NCBI GenBank assembly: GCA_020698575.1 | Contig: CM036240.1 | Span: 19,586,211-19,650,210 of the forward strand | From: Bostrychus sinensis | Taxonomy: Eukaryota > Chordata > Actinopteri > Gobiiformes > Eleotridae | Length of the DNA stretch: 64,000 nucleotides | Direction: 5' to 3' | Part shown: piece after piece, positions 24,355 to 35,234 of the stretch | Position numbering within the stretch: position 1 is the stretch's first letter | How the letters are laid out: each line of letters opens with the position of its first letter | Notes under the pieces: generated by a model | Told to the model about the DNA's origin: nothing | What the model saw: only the letters and a program-made list of their open reading frames with translations | Databases searched by the model: none | Translations under genes and position numbers: made by a program

Positions 24355-25200
24355 AAGGAAAGTAGCAAGAAACCTTTACCCAAGTAATTTAGCCAAGTAC
24401 ATTTGAAGAAGACTTTCTGAAAACATTGTCTAAAACATACCTAACCTACAGTTTTGAGAAAAAACTGAACATTTAGAATCACTAAATGAATTGAATGAAT
24501 GAAAGAATGTATTTTTGACATTGGTTGCTAAGTGGATAGCAGTAGTGGTATGAATAGTAATAGTGGTAGCAGCCATAGCAGTAGTAATAGTAATAGTATG
24601 CAGCACCATTTGTGCATGGTACTAACTGTAATAGTAGTACTTATGGTAGTAGTAGTAGCAGTAGTAGTAGTAATAGTAGTGATGGTAGTAGTAGTATCAG
24701 TAGTAGTAGTAGTAGTAATAGTAGTGATGGTAGTAGTAGTATCAGTAGTAGTAGTAATAGTAGTGATGGTAGTAGTAGCAGCAGTAGCAGTAGTAGTAGT
24801 AATAGTAGTGATGGTAGTAGTAGTATCAGTAGTAGTAATAGTAATAGTAGTGATGGTAGTAGTAGTATCAGTAGTAGTAGCAGCAGTAGCGGTAGTAGTA
24901 GTAATAGTAGTGATGGTAGTAGTAGTATCAGTAGTAGTAGTAGTAATAGTAGTGATGGTAGTAGTATAGCAGTAGCAGCAGTAGTAGTAGTAACAGTAGT
25001 AATAGTAATAGTATAGCAGTAGCAGCAGTAGTAGTAATACAGCGATGCTGTTAAATGCTGTAATAATGCAGCATAGCAGCAGCGGAGGTAATAATTGTAG
25101 TAGTATTAACAGTAGTGGTTCCTGTAGTAGATAGTACTAGTAGTGGTACTAGCGGTAAGTACTCTACTTAAATACACTTTACACTCAATTATTTTTTACA
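24355..25200 (+). repeat. ACT-family repeat with a greatly expanded AGT triplet array
   Basis: The left border has GGAAAGTAGCAAG and CCCAAGTAATTTAGCCAAGT. About 510 bp (24,535-25,045) are AGT/AGC/AAT/GGT triplets, with a repeated block of about 54 bp holding GATGG. A second short array is at 25,090-25,155. The right border is CTCTACTTAAATACACTTTAC. Forward frames read as Ser- or Val-rich strings and are not genes. Confidence 0.8.
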
Positions 25201-26337
25201 TTTACCCCAGAAACAAATATATACTGAAGTAGCAGTAGCTTTCATTGTAAACAAATCTTATTTCTTCCACCCCTGCTGACAGTTTATCAGAAGTATTTCC
25301 TTTCATCACTTGAGGGCATCTCGGAGGTTTGTTTATGTTTGTTATTGTCTAAAGACATTAGTATTGCAGCAGCATGATCTGATCAGCGCATGAAACTAAA
25401 AAGACAAAATATAGAGAGTAGCAGGATAATTACAGACTCCAATGTAATGTTGTTTTGCTTTTCTGAAAAGTACAATATGAGCTTATAATATATGATAGTC
25501 AGTCTGGTGCAATTTATGTAACTGCCAATAAATATTAAAAATGCACTATTTTGTCTTTTAACGATAAAAATAAAAGCAGAATTTAATGTCTTTGCAAAGC
25601 AGAGTTCTTTACTTCTCCTGCTGCAAGTTTCTTCTGAGCTCTGCGCTGCTCTCTAGTGGAGAAAGACCGGTAAAGCATGATGAGCGGGTAAGGAAAAGAA
25701 AAACAGCATGATCTTTAGAAATTCAAATGTAGAGTGGAAACTTTTAGTGAAACTACCTTGACAGTGACACCCACTTGTCATTTAAAAAAAAAAAAGGTTT
25801 ATTTTTTCATTTATTTATTTATTTATTATTACTATTATTTATTGTTTTTGGGTGCAGTTATAAGCACAGTATAATTTCTTTCTTGGGCTAATTAAAACCA
25901 CTCAAATCAAAAACATAATTTGCCAACATATTTTAAGCTTTTGGACTATTTTGTTTTTTGCTATGTGGCCCATTTTAACAAAAGTGTATGCAATCCAATC
26001 TGTCCCATTTGTTTACTCTCATTGTTATTTTAATGAAGCCTAATAGTCTGTAACACTAATTGGCTACATACAGTCAGCCAGTGAGCAAACACTGCAGTTT
26101 CTTTGAATGGCACAGTGGCAGATGTTGAACAAAGAAGACTGGCAATGTAAACCTAATTAAAACAGAGTAAATAAGGTGAAAAGAAAGAAAACTGTCTAAA
26201 TCTTTATGGAAGCTACCCACAAGCAAAGATGAGTAAAGAAAATGTGCCACTTATGACACCGTGAGATATTTTAAAACAAAAAAATTTAAAGGCTGTCCAG
26301 TTTATAGCTTGGACTAAGAAATGACTCAGATGCTACT

Positions 26338-26402
26338 CAAATTCAAGTTTATTCGTCATGTACATACAGGTACAAAGTATCATAAGCAATGAAATAAGGT
26401 GT
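26338..26402 (+). repeat. short teleost-type repeat tail before a triplet run
   Basis: ATTCAAGTTTATTCGTCATG, TACATACAGGTAC, and AGCAATGAAATAAGG resemble a repeat tail often seen in fish DNA. It runs straight into the TAA run at 26,414. Confidence 0.35.
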
Positions 26403-26413
26403 GCCCTGGCTAT

Positions 26414-26468
26414 CTAATAATAATAATAATAATAATAATAATACATAATAATAAATAATAAATAATAC
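26414..26468. repeat. (TAA)n microsatellite, interrupted
   Basis: TAATAATAATAA runs with CATAA and AATAAATAA interruptions. Confidence 0.95.
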
Positions 26469-26639
26469 TTTACATACATTTTAGAGCAAATATTTGTACT
26501 TTTTACTCCTCTACATTTTTAAAACAGTTTGCAATACATGTTACCTTGCATTTTGTTGTACCCTCATTGTAAATACAGAATAACTAAATACAAAAGATGC
26601 CACAATGCACATCTCCTGTGTATGACGTATTTGATAAAT

Positions 26640-27040
26640 CCTTCTTTGAGCTAACACTTGATCCGTGCCACTCTTAATGGGCGTCTGAGAGTGTGGTAAT
26701 GTCTGCCTCTTAATGACTGCTGCCATATTAGAGCATTAACCCTGTCACTTCACACTAATCACTCCACACACTGTCCACCTCCACTAGGTCACACTCCTGT
26801 CCTGGACCAGCACAGGGCGACAGCAAACCCCCCCTCCCCAATTTCCTTCGGAGCAAAAAGGGTCACTGTGGCCAAAGTGCATCTCCAGCTAATGACGATC
26901 AGAGCCATTACTTTTGCTGTTAAACACATCATTAGTCTTTCATTGTCTCTGGGGAGTAGTTTATGGCTGTTCACGCTGGCGGTGGAGGTCACATGTGCTC
27001 CCGTTGGTGATCAGCCATGCATTTTATATCAGTTAATATA
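26640..27040. other. complex repeat-poor block, possible conserved element
   Basis: It has CTCTTAATGGGCGTCTGAG, CTCTTAATGACTGCTGCC, CAGCTAATGACGATCAGAGC and ACACATCATTAGTC, with several TAAT/ATTA cores and no mobile-element signature. Conservation is untested. Confidence 0.2.
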
Positions 27041-27270
27041 CAGTACACCATAAGGGAGGTATTAAACTACACCTCAGTCATTCAGTTGGAGGTAATTTTT
27101 TATGCTGCTGAAGTTTCAGTATTAAAGACATTTGTCATTATATCGTACAGAATTAGGGTGGTATCTCATTTACAATGGATGGTTAGGTGGTTCTAGTGCA
27201 GGAATAAATCTGAAGTGTGGTTAAACCTTTTCTGTTACTCTTGGACAGGCAGTGAGGCTGATAGATAAAA

Positions 27271-27726
27271 TACTGTCCTGTGCAAAAGTTTTAGTGAGGT
27301 GTGAAAAATGCTATTATATTAAGTGTGCTCATCTATATATATAAAATGATTACTTTTGTTATGGACTAGATCAGGATTATGTGTCATTTTATGGATCAAA
27401 GCTACTAACTTCACTCACTAAACAGTAGATTAATTTTAAGTTTATTATTTCGCATTATGAAATACAGTGTAGGGACTTTGTGACTCAATGAAGCATTTTC
27501 CCATGAATTAGTACACCTTTAAGTATGAGTCCAGGTCTGGGCACTATATTTTTACCATTGCTAGAGAGGACCAATCTCTTGGCAAAGGTCTACTCTATTT
27601 GAATGCTTCTAGTTTAGATTTTTCTTCTTTTTTTTATATATATTTTTGTGTATTTTTCCACATTGATACACCTTTCTTTATTTATTGCCTTTCATAAAAC
27701 ATGTCTAAGACTTTTGCCCAGTACTA
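27271..27726 (+). mobile_element. family B element with terminal inverted repeats (copy 1)
   Basis: It begins TACTGTCCTGTGCAAAAGTTTTAG and ends CTAAGACTTTTGCCCAGTAC, which are inverted. Inside is a degraded tRNA-like module with GTCCAGGTCTGGGCACTATA and CTTGGCAAAGGTC. At 456 bp it is a non-autonomous element with no transposase. Confidence 0.7.
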
Positions 27727-28329
27727 ATGCTGCTATAAGCACAAACACAAGTCACATAGTATTTGCTACACTTTAATTAGCCAATTTTTATGATCCATAC
27801 ACATATAATTTATAATGGTAGTTGATGCCAAACCTGAGACTGTTTTATGTTTCTATTGGATGAGGCTTTGTTTTGTGGCAGGCGGCCCTGACACCCTTTC
27901 ATATTGTAAAGTACTCTATACATTTTGCATGCGTAGAACAAGACAGCCTTGTACTGCAGCTGTCAGTGCTGATAACACTGAAAGACATAGGCAGACCGTG
28001 TTATGAACCATGTGGCATCTTTACTCCTGCATTCACCTCAGCCTCATCTGTAGATAACAGTGTGACAGGGGCTCAGGAAGAAAAGAGTAAACTGCCTACA
28101 TCTGAAGCTCTATGTCCACTGCATTAAATAAGAATAAGACTGGAATACAAAGCACTGTTTCTTCACAGCTATAAAATGATGTAACCCATGAGTATCTGCA
28201 CAAACTGACCTGATCTATCCATAACACTTGTTACAATTCACAAAGGAGGAAAGTTGGCCTGAACTGACACTACCCTCATTAATATTCTATGAGCTAGGTC
28301 TCTCATCTGCATCACAAATTATTAATATT

Positions 28330-28570
28330 AATCTGCTTTCTTATCCCTTTCATGCATTTGCAAGTTGAAGTGAAGTACATAGGCATTGTGAGCGTGCCCA
28401 CACATTTGAAACAAACAACAGATTATACAGACCCGGTGTCCGCCTTCGCCTTGGGGAGAGGCTTCATCTAATTGATATTCTCCCTTAGTGCCCAGGGCTT
28501 CTCCCAGGAACCTCTCTCTGCACTGCTGCTGCTGACAAGGCACTTTCCCTCACTGCTACAGACTTAAAAA
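28330..28570. other. complex repeat-free block
   Basis: GTGAGCGTGCCCACACATTT, CCGGTGTCCGCCTTCGCC, TCATCTAATTGATATTCTCC. It is GC-balanced with no repeat signature. A 71-codon minus-strand frame crosses it but has no family signature. Confidence 0.15.
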
Positions 28571-28999
28571 TAGGCCTAAAGGATGAGGCTAGTGTGAGAG
28601 GGTGAGACAGAGCAGAGGGATGACCGCTGTGTCCACGCCCCTCTCAAGTGTCAAAGTGTAGTGGTGTGGACACATGTGATCCTCCTCACACTAGTGTCCT
28701 TAACCCTGGCTTTATTTGCATAATACATTCATATTCATGTATGTTATTTTACAGATATGTAGAAAGTGGTCCAGTCAGTACTACAAAAAAGAGACAAAAG
28801 GGACAGTATTCCTTGTTCAAGAAAGTTGCCTACTAAGCAGACATCTCTTAAAAAAAACTTGGACACTATTACTATAGCACTATTACAGTCTTAGATTTTT
28901 CACCTTTTACTTTTACATTTCAAGAACCACCATAGAAAAACGCATTAATGAATAAAAATAAATAAATAAATTAATTAAAAAAAACAGAGACTAAACCCA

Positions 29000-29210
29000 G
29001 AATAAACTAGGGCTAAACCAGAACTTTACCCGGACTATGTCAGGGGACTAAATTTGGACAAAACCAGGTCTAAACTGAGACTAAACCGGACAAATCTAGA
29101 ACCAAGTCAAAACAAATCTTGGACAAACTCAGAAGTAAACCAAGACTAACCCAGGTCTAAAACAAAACTAAACCAGGACTAAACTGTCCCTAAAATAGGA
29201 CTAGGTTTAA
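29000..29210. repeat. degenerate 11-bp minisatellite (CTAAACCAGGA type)
   Basis: Diverged units such as ACTAAACCCAG, GCTAAACCAGA, TCTAAACTGAG and ACTAAACCAGG fill about 200 bp. This is the same unit as at 39.2 kb and 60.4 kb but older looking, and without the shared flanks of those loci. Confidence 0.7.
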
Positions 29211-30039
29211 ACTTTAAGAACAGTAAAAGAAACAAAACTTGTTATGAATTAAACTAAATCTGGGCTCCTACTCCTCCTTTGAGATCCATTTTAGGCAGTT
29301 AAGAGATAAAGATCAGGTACCAACATTAGTAACGTCCCACTCTGAGCTCATGCTTGTAGATGTATTTTTTCAGCTGGTACATTTTGTTTTATGTATCCAT
29401 AGAATAACAGTTTTTATGTGGACCTATGTGCAGTGTTGCTGAATGGCAGCCTGTGAGTTTCATTAATGTCACTGTTGGTGGGCCCCACACCTCAGGCTCT
29501 ATAATCTCGTCCTGTGAGGATGAGCATCGCTTCACTGCGCTCACAGCAGAGACACATGGCACCGTAGCTATAGTTATTCTCTGGTGGACTCTTTAGCAGA
29601 CCTCTAGGCAGTTTTGTTATGTAAGTTAGTGTATGCTTAAATGATTCAGTGGTGCGCTGCATGAGACAATAGCGATGGTAAAGGTTTGCACTGATACTTA
29701 TTGTGGTACTTAGAGTCGCATCTCTTAAGGGCTGGTTTGACCTTTGGGAATATGTCACTGATTGACAAAGTGGCATCTGTGACGCGCTGCTGCAGGAAGT
29801 TAGATGAAAACTAAAGGTCACATGATGTTTTATTTTTCCAAACTAGTGCCCACTGTATATTAATATGATATTAACTGTAACAGTACTTTAAATGACTTTG
29901 TTATGCAAGTGGTAATTTGATTTGGTTTGATTTCAGACTTTGGATATTGGAGTTACACCTTTAATTAAAATAGCAAAGTATTAATTTCAAAATGTTTTCT
30001 TGTTTTGTAATTTGGTAACTGTTATTACTAAACCAGCTG

Positions 30040-30265
30040 CCAGAGTTTAGTAAAGGTTCAGTCTTTTGTTAGCTTATTCTTTACCACCGTGAGATATACG
30101 GGCTCAAGAGCATTTACCCTGTACTGGAAGATCCCTGGTTTGAGTCCATGTCTTAGCATTATATCTTTTACTTTGCAAAACTGGACTAAAGCCCTGGTGG
30201 AGGTCTGCCCTATGTGACTTCTAGACTTTACTGATGATTTTTGAGCCTTTATGGACAGACCGCCT
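30040..30265 (+). repeat. family B repeat, tRNA-like module part
   Basis: CACCGTGAGATATACGGGCTC, AAGAGCATTTACCCTG, GAAGATCCCTGGTTTGAGTCC, then TTACTTTGCAAAACTGG and GGTGGAGGTCTGCCC. GGTTTGAGTCC fits a B box with one change. Confidence 0.7.
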
Positions 30266-30999
30266 AAGCACAAACAAACAAACAAAAAACATTTCCATTA
30301 TGTGTGTATCTCTCATGTAAAGCGTAACATTTAAACCATGAGTACAGTGCACTAACTAATCCAAAGGTGGTTGAAATACAAAGCAGTAAATAACAATATA
30401 ATGCAAAATATCAAAATATGCTTACTGATAGTCAAAGCTTCCTAGGTTTTGAGAAGTTTTACACATTTGGTGTTGGGTTAGAGGTTTATAAACACTGCAA
30501 GAGTATTACTTCCTGAAGTTTCATCCATTTATTCCACTTTACTGCTCTCAGTGTCTCCTGGACCTTTTTATCTTGCTTACCCTCATTACCTCTGACTGTT
30601 GAACTCATCAAAGTGAATCAGAATCACTGAGGCAAAATAAATGCTCGTCACGTGAAAGCTTTTGGCTGCATCCAGCGATTAAGTAGCTAAACATTCACTT
30701 GAACGAGAAGCATAAATCATGGTTAAGATACATAACCACGAGTTAAATTAAATTAACCATGTCTTTGATAATGCAGTGTAATTTGATATTGGGACGTTAA
30801 GCTTCTTTAGTGGGGATTTAGAAATGCTGAGTCCCAAAGCCTGAGTTTTTTTTTTTTTTTTTTTTTCTCTATCAGGATGGGATAAAGTGGAACCGCCCTG
30901 AAGCAAACTAATGGAAGTAATGAAATGGCTTGTTTATCCGAGTTCCACTGGGTGACATTTGCTGGGTCTTGGCAGCAAGACATCCAACTAAAGCGTAAT

Positions 31000-31200
31000 G
31001 CAATTTCCCTCAAAGGAGATTAGATTAGAATGGGCTAACCCCACGAGGCGCCGGATTTACAAGTCTGCATCACTTTTAAATTTACCAAAAATTAACCAGA
31101 TAGGAGAATGGTACTGTTTTGGCATCATACATCTGCACTGTGTTAACGACAGAAGATGCGACTTCAAATACAACATGTTTTCGTCATTGCAGAGGTGAAA
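31000..31200. other. complex repeat-free block, possible conserved element
   Basis: TCAAAGGAGATTAGATTAGA, CCCCACGAGGCGCCGG, TTACCAAAAATTAACCAG. It has no repeat signature. A short plus-strand frame here is unconvincing. Confidence 0.15.
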
Positions 31201-31499
31201 GACTCTAAATCATATGTAAAAGTAAAGGTAATCAAAATCGAATCAAAATTGTAATTTTAATTGTCACATTTGGCAAATTGCAAAGGCTGCAGTTATTTAT
31301 GTGATATAATGTCCTCTGCAGAGAACAAAATATTCCGTCTCCACAGAGTCTTACTATGTAGTTTAGACCTCTACATACCTGGTCCTTGTGTTAGTTCAGC
31401 AGTGAAAATTTCAGTCTTCTCTTGAGCGTTAATGCTCCATCACATGCTTAAACACATATCGCAAATCTAATCACACCTGCAATATCTGTCAGAAAAATT

Positions 31500-31848
31500 G
31501 CAATAAGGTATTTTTTTCAAAGTTGTTCAGCCATACAATGTATTTACAGCTCCTACAGCAAGTAGTACTACTTTTAATGCTCCTATTATTACTACTACCC
31601 ACTACCACTGATACTACCTATACTACTGCTTTTACTTCTTTTTGCTACAATTACTACTTCCCATTGCTACAACAACTACAGCTGTTACTACCCACTTTGC
31701 CACCGAGGTCTATGAGAGATTCTAAACATTAACTTGAATGAAAGTCACATTACTCGAGTAAAAGTAAAAGTATGTGGCGAGAGAGTGCAATTTGAAGTAA
31801 TTTTTTTGAGTTAATGTATCTTGTTTACTTTCCACCTCTGCCTAATTG
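31500..31848 (-). repeat. ACT-family repeat carrying a CTA/ACT triplet array
   Basis: The array at 31,545-31,690 is CTACT/TTACT-rich. The right border has CATTACTCGAGTAAAAGTAA and TTGAAGTAATTTTTTTGAG, then TACTTTCCACCTCTGCC, the reverse complement of GTGGAAAGTA. Orientation is opposite to the 15.8 and 24.4 kb copies. Confidence 0.6.
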
Positions 31849-32249
31849 CAGCTGGCTAATTTATTTCAAATTGCTTCCTAAGGCCATATTTAGCCACCTT
31901 CATTTGTGGTGAGGCAAAACGTCCAAATGTGTTAATCCCAATGAATTTCTTTGCTGACACGGTTTGAAGAAAACGTGATTTAAAACAAATGAAAACGCAC
32001 AGCTCTGGGGCATGTTGTCAGTTTGAAGAAAGCCTTTTGGATCCCACAAAAGGGTGTATAAATGGGGCATTTAGTCACTGGGACAGCTCTTGGCACGGCA
32101 GGCTCAGGAATGGGACCGGCATGGAGTCTCATACGTTCACATGCAGGTGGAAAAAAAATGTAGGTACGTGCTGTGATGGCTGTGAGACTGGATTTGACAT
32201 GGTTTTGGTGAGCAATTTGGAATGGATTCTTCAGTTGTATATATATGTG

Positions 32250-32300
32250 CGTGCGTGTGTGTGTGTGTGCGCGTGTGTTTGTGTGTGTGTGTGTGTGTGT
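32250..32300. repeat. (GT)n microsatellite
   Basis: GTGTGTGTGCGCGTGTGTTT and a following GT run. Confidence 0.93.
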
Positions 32301-32443
32301 TGTTTGTATGGCTTCTCTGGGTGCTATTGGCTGCAGATTGCTATGTTTATTATTGTGTGGCCATGTGACCTTTTACACCTTCACAATCTCTGAAATTTAT
32401 TTTGTTTATATCACATGTGTAACTCATTTTTTATTTGACTAGA

Positions 32444-32922
32444 AGTACAGTTTGGTGTCAACATTTTAGTAAAGTGTGAAAAAAGTGCTTAAAAAATACA
32501 GGATTTTATGTTTTATTTTTGTTATGAAATTTTCAGCAAAGGTCAGTAATGGGCCATGGATTCATTTTGGTGTGGATCCAGATTACTCTCTGTACCATTT
32601 TGAGATATGGACCGGAAATAAAAGATCAAATTATTTGTGTCAGTATAGATTATTTTATATTGTGAGATGGCTCTATGGACAGAGCCTTTACACCTGAACT
32701 AGAAGATCTTAGAGTTTGAGTCCAGGTCTGGAAACTATATCTTTACCATTGCGAGACAGGACAAGAAAGGGCCAGTGCCTTGGCTGAAGTCTATCCTTTC
32801 CGAGTGCTTCTTTTATTCTTCTTCTTCAATTTTGCTAATTTGTATATTTTTGTACATTGATAAACCTTTCTTTGCTCATAGCCTTCTTATAAACTTGTCT
32901 CAGCCTTTTGCACAGTACTGTA
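32444..32922 (+). mobile_element. family B element with terminal inverted repeats (copy 2, best preserved)
   Basis: The left end is AGTACAGTTTGGTGTCAACATTTTAG (in part) and the right end is GCCTTTTGCACAGTACTGTA. The body has ATTTTCAGCAAAGGTCAGTA, ATGGGCCATGG and GTGTGGATCCAGATTAC. The tRNA-like module follows: GATGGCTCTATGGACAGAGC, CTGAACTAGAAGATC, GTTTGAGTCCAGGTCTGG. A CTTGGCTGAAGTC stretch precedes the end. Total 479 bp, no coding capacity. Confidence 0.75.
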
Positions 32923-32979
32923 TTTTTTAGTTTCAATTGAATTTAATTTCAGTTTGTCATTTCTAAAGCCATCCAAATT

Positions 32980-33130
32980 CATTACCATCTTAACTGGTGT
33001 CATTTGAGCCACTGTAGTAAGTCACAACCTCCAAGCAGAATAACAGGCTGCAGAGGAGCGGCCATTGTTGAGCTGACAGTGTCCGCTGCTGGCTGAAGCT
33101 CTAACTGCACTGTTTCCCATCAGGGAGCAG
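32980..33130. other. complex repeat-free block, possible regulatory
   Basis: GCGGCCATTGTTGAGCTGAC holds a SOX-type CCATTGTT. CTGCTGGCTGAAGCTC follows. It lies 2 kb upstream of exon 1A. Function is a guess from motifs only. Confidence 0.15.
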
Positions 33131-33191
33131 CGCACTGGGACACACTCAACGCATATTTCACTACCCCCCACCCCCTTCTCTCTCCATCACT

Positions 33192-33192
<1 letters not shown>

Positions 33193-33223
<31 letters not shown>
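33193..33223. repeat. A31 homopolymer
   Basis: An uninterrupted A run. A second interrupted A run lies at 33,570-33,608. Confidence 0.97.
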
Positions 33224-33225
<2 letters not shown>

Positions 33226-34429
33226 TATAGGATATTGTGGTACTTGGTGAGCCTCTCTTTTCCATGTGCATTGTTTCTTGTCCTCCTAATTTATTCACAG
33301 CTATAGCGACCTTGATGATCTCTAATATGGACGCTCTATACTCTATTTATGCAAACATTCATGATATTTCAACAGGTAATGGCACTAAACATTGTCAAAG
33401 CTGGTCCAATCCAGAGCTGCACTGTTGAGGATATCCTCTCCCAAATGTTTAATTACATCCATAAACAGCAGATGGCTCTCTTGAGTTTTAATTTCTGTGG
33501 CAGTGGGTACTTGAGATTACAACAAGCCCAATACAAAAACATTTTAACATGTTCTGTATACCTCTCTTATAAAAAAAAAGGAAAAAAAAAAAAAAAAAAA
33601 AAAAAAAAGCGTATGCACTTTAAACTATAGGCACAGCGCTCCGAGCGTAAAGGTAACTGTGACGCTGTCCAAGGTGCTGAAAAAAGGCTGCACTCAAAAG
33701 CGGGGATCCACTCATGTCCTAAAAAAACAAAACACTACATATCTATAAATACGTAAAATCACAACGTAGAAGTCGATACCAATAAAAAGTAACACGTCAA
33801 TAACATGTTCTTTGAAGCTCTGTGTCCTGTGCGTGTGTGGCGGAGGAAAGGTGTTTGTACTAACGACTTGTTGATGCCATAGATTTGTTGGTGTGGGCTT
33901 TTTAGACAAGATCCCGCAACACTGACCGCCTCATCTGTGGAGCGTGGGAAAGTGCATTACGCGGCATCAACAACCTATTAAACCTCTGGACAAGGCTACT
34001 GGGTCCATTTTGGACAACTTTAGTGACCAGCTTTATTCATTCAGTTCCAGTGTCTGGGTCGGCAAATTGACACTCCATATGTGACTCCTTCTCGTGAAAT
34101 TACATCCAAATACCAACATTTCCTGCACATAAATATAGCCTATAAAATATCCAATAAAAGGCAACAACATGTTTGCAGAATCATTTGTTCTGCGTAATAC
34201 AGTTGGGTATGCTACTGTAAACTTCAAAACGTATTGGCAGAAATTCAAATGGCATCTATTCAGTTTTCTGTTTAGGCTACGTTGTCTTGTCAAACAATAG
34301 ATGGTCAAATAACAGATTTTCTAGTTTTAGGCCACAATTAACTTTGTTGTGTTCTTCTAGGCTCTGTCAAAATTTTTGTGTTCATGCTCGCATCGCTTTT
34401 TTTTTCCTTCTTTTTTTTTTCTCTTCTCC

Positions 34430-35041
34430 AAACTTTCCTTTCCCTCTCTGGCTGCAGCTGTTACTGCCGCCGCTGCCGCTGCTGCTGCTGCTGTGCGCCT
34501 TCACTCGGCTGCTCGTCTTCGTAGGAGGCGCCTGTATCCCTCGCTCCTCGCGCTCACACACACACACACACACACACACGCACATGCACAGCCCTCCACA
34601 CCGACTGGCAGCTCACACATCCTGATCCTCGTCTGGAAGCGTTAAATAGGCGCATGCGAGGAGAACGCGCGAGTGGATCATGTGAGGAGACGCCGGTTTT
34701 TGGACGTTTTTGGACACTGTACAGTTATGAGAATATTGCAGAAATTTCCATCAGTTTTGTCGTCGTCTTGACTCTGGAGACAGGAATTAAGAAGAATGAT
34801 TTGATATTCTCCACGATGTTGAAGACGCCGAGAGATGTCATGTAGTTGGACAAACGCACACGTTGGCTGTTCAGAGTGCATCACTTTTTGACACCTGACA
34901 TTGCGGTACAAGGAACGCTTCGTAGCCGCCACTATGGGACTGTGACCCGGGTTGTGAGCTCCCACAGGCGGCTGTTTTGTTGTTGTAGCGCCTGCGTGCG
35001 CCCCGTGTGCGCGCCGGACAGACAGTCACATCTCTGGAGCC
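34430..35041 (+). promoter_or_regulatory. CpG-rich probable promoter and 5' UTR of fgf14 transcript 1A
   Basis: The base composition changes sharply from AT-rich flank to GC- and CpG-rich sequence (for example 34,460-34,560 and 34,900-35,040), ending at the fgf14-1A start codon. It contains a run of CTG/CCG-type triplets (34,460-34,497), a short CA run (34,557-34,579) and the palindromic core GCGCATGCG at 34,650-34,658, an NRF1-type site. An upstream ATG lies within that core. The transcription start cannot be fixed from sequence. CpG-island promoters with NRF1 sites are common for neuronal genes, but that link is inference. Confidence 0.6.
34654..34845 (+). other. possible upstream ORF in the fgf14-1A leader (63 codons)
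   Basis: An ATG in weak context (cgcATGc) opens a 63-codon frame (MRGERASGSCEET...) that stops at TAG, about 196 bases before the fgf14 ATG. A minimal ATG-TAG also sits at 34,840-34,845. If transcription starts upstream of 34,654 these could damp translation of the 1A isoform. The peptide resembles nothing I recognise, and the ATG overlaps the NRF1-like core, so it may lie in the promoter and not in RNA. Confidence 0.2.
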
Positions 35042-35234
35042 ATGGCCGCTGCTATTGCGAGCGGGCTCATCCGACAGAAGAGACAGGCGCGCGAACAGCA
35101 TTTAGACCGTCCCTCCACAAACCGCCGGAGGAAGAGCCCCAACAAGAACAAGGGGCTCTGCAATGGAAACCTGGTCGACATCTTCTCCAAAGTGCGCATC
35201 TTCGGCCTCAGGAAACGGAGACTACGAAGACAAG
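35042..35234 (+). CDS. fgf14: fgf14 coding exon 1A (A-type N-terminus of FHF4), 64 codons plus 1 base
   Basis: This exon encodes the N-terminus of the A-type isoform of fibroblast growth factor homologous factor 4. FHFs are intracellular, non-secreted FGF relatives that bind the C-terminal tail of voltage-gated sodium channels. The reading starts MAAAIASGLIRQKRQARE, the family's long-term inactivation particle, and no signal peptide is present. NGNLVDIFSKVRIFGL and the basic tail RKRRLRRQ match mammalian FGF14-1A much better than FGF11, FGF12 or FGF13. Basic clusters near residues 28-37 and 57-63 look like nuclear/nucleolar localisation signals. The start has a good context (gccATGG) and matches the family start. 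The exon ends CAAG before GTCTGG, leaving one base that joins AT of exon 2 to give Asp. Residues 21-37 (LDRPSTNRRRKSPNKNK) differ most from mammals. Identification is from remembered family sequence, not a search. Confidence 0.96.

Larger units (their letters stand above)
1..34429. other. repeat-rich DNA upstream of fgf14 exon 1A
   Basis: No exon I can recognise lies here on either strand. Frames longer than 60 codons are low-complexity or have no family signature. In mammals the alternative FGF14 exon 1B lies upstream of 1A, so this may be intron of the 1B transcript. Exon 1B itself (start MVKPVPLFRRTDFK in mammals) is not present in any frame. Besides the repeats listed separately, the stretches 1,721-2,740, 2,890-3,940, 6,500-7,000, 9,190-9,860, 10,600-11,190, 11,470-12,310, 12,510-13,650, 14,650-15,820, 16,300-17,400, 22,600-24,350, 25,200-26,335, 27,730-28,320, 29,210-30,030, 31,850-32,440 and 33,130-34,429 hold nothing I can name beyond short homopolymers. 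Confidence 0.7.

Noticed and set aside
24532..25016. Poly-Ser/Asn and poly-Val frames of 134-145 codons
   Set aside because: They arise from the AGT triplet array inside an ACT-family repeat, not from a gene.
34382..34645. Three overlapping frames upstream of exon 1A
   Set aside because: They follow CT/CCG-rich and CA-run sequence of the promoter region. All are low complexity.
1..35041. fgf14 exon 1B
   Set aside because: No frame resembles its MVKPVPLFRRTDFK start or the following block.
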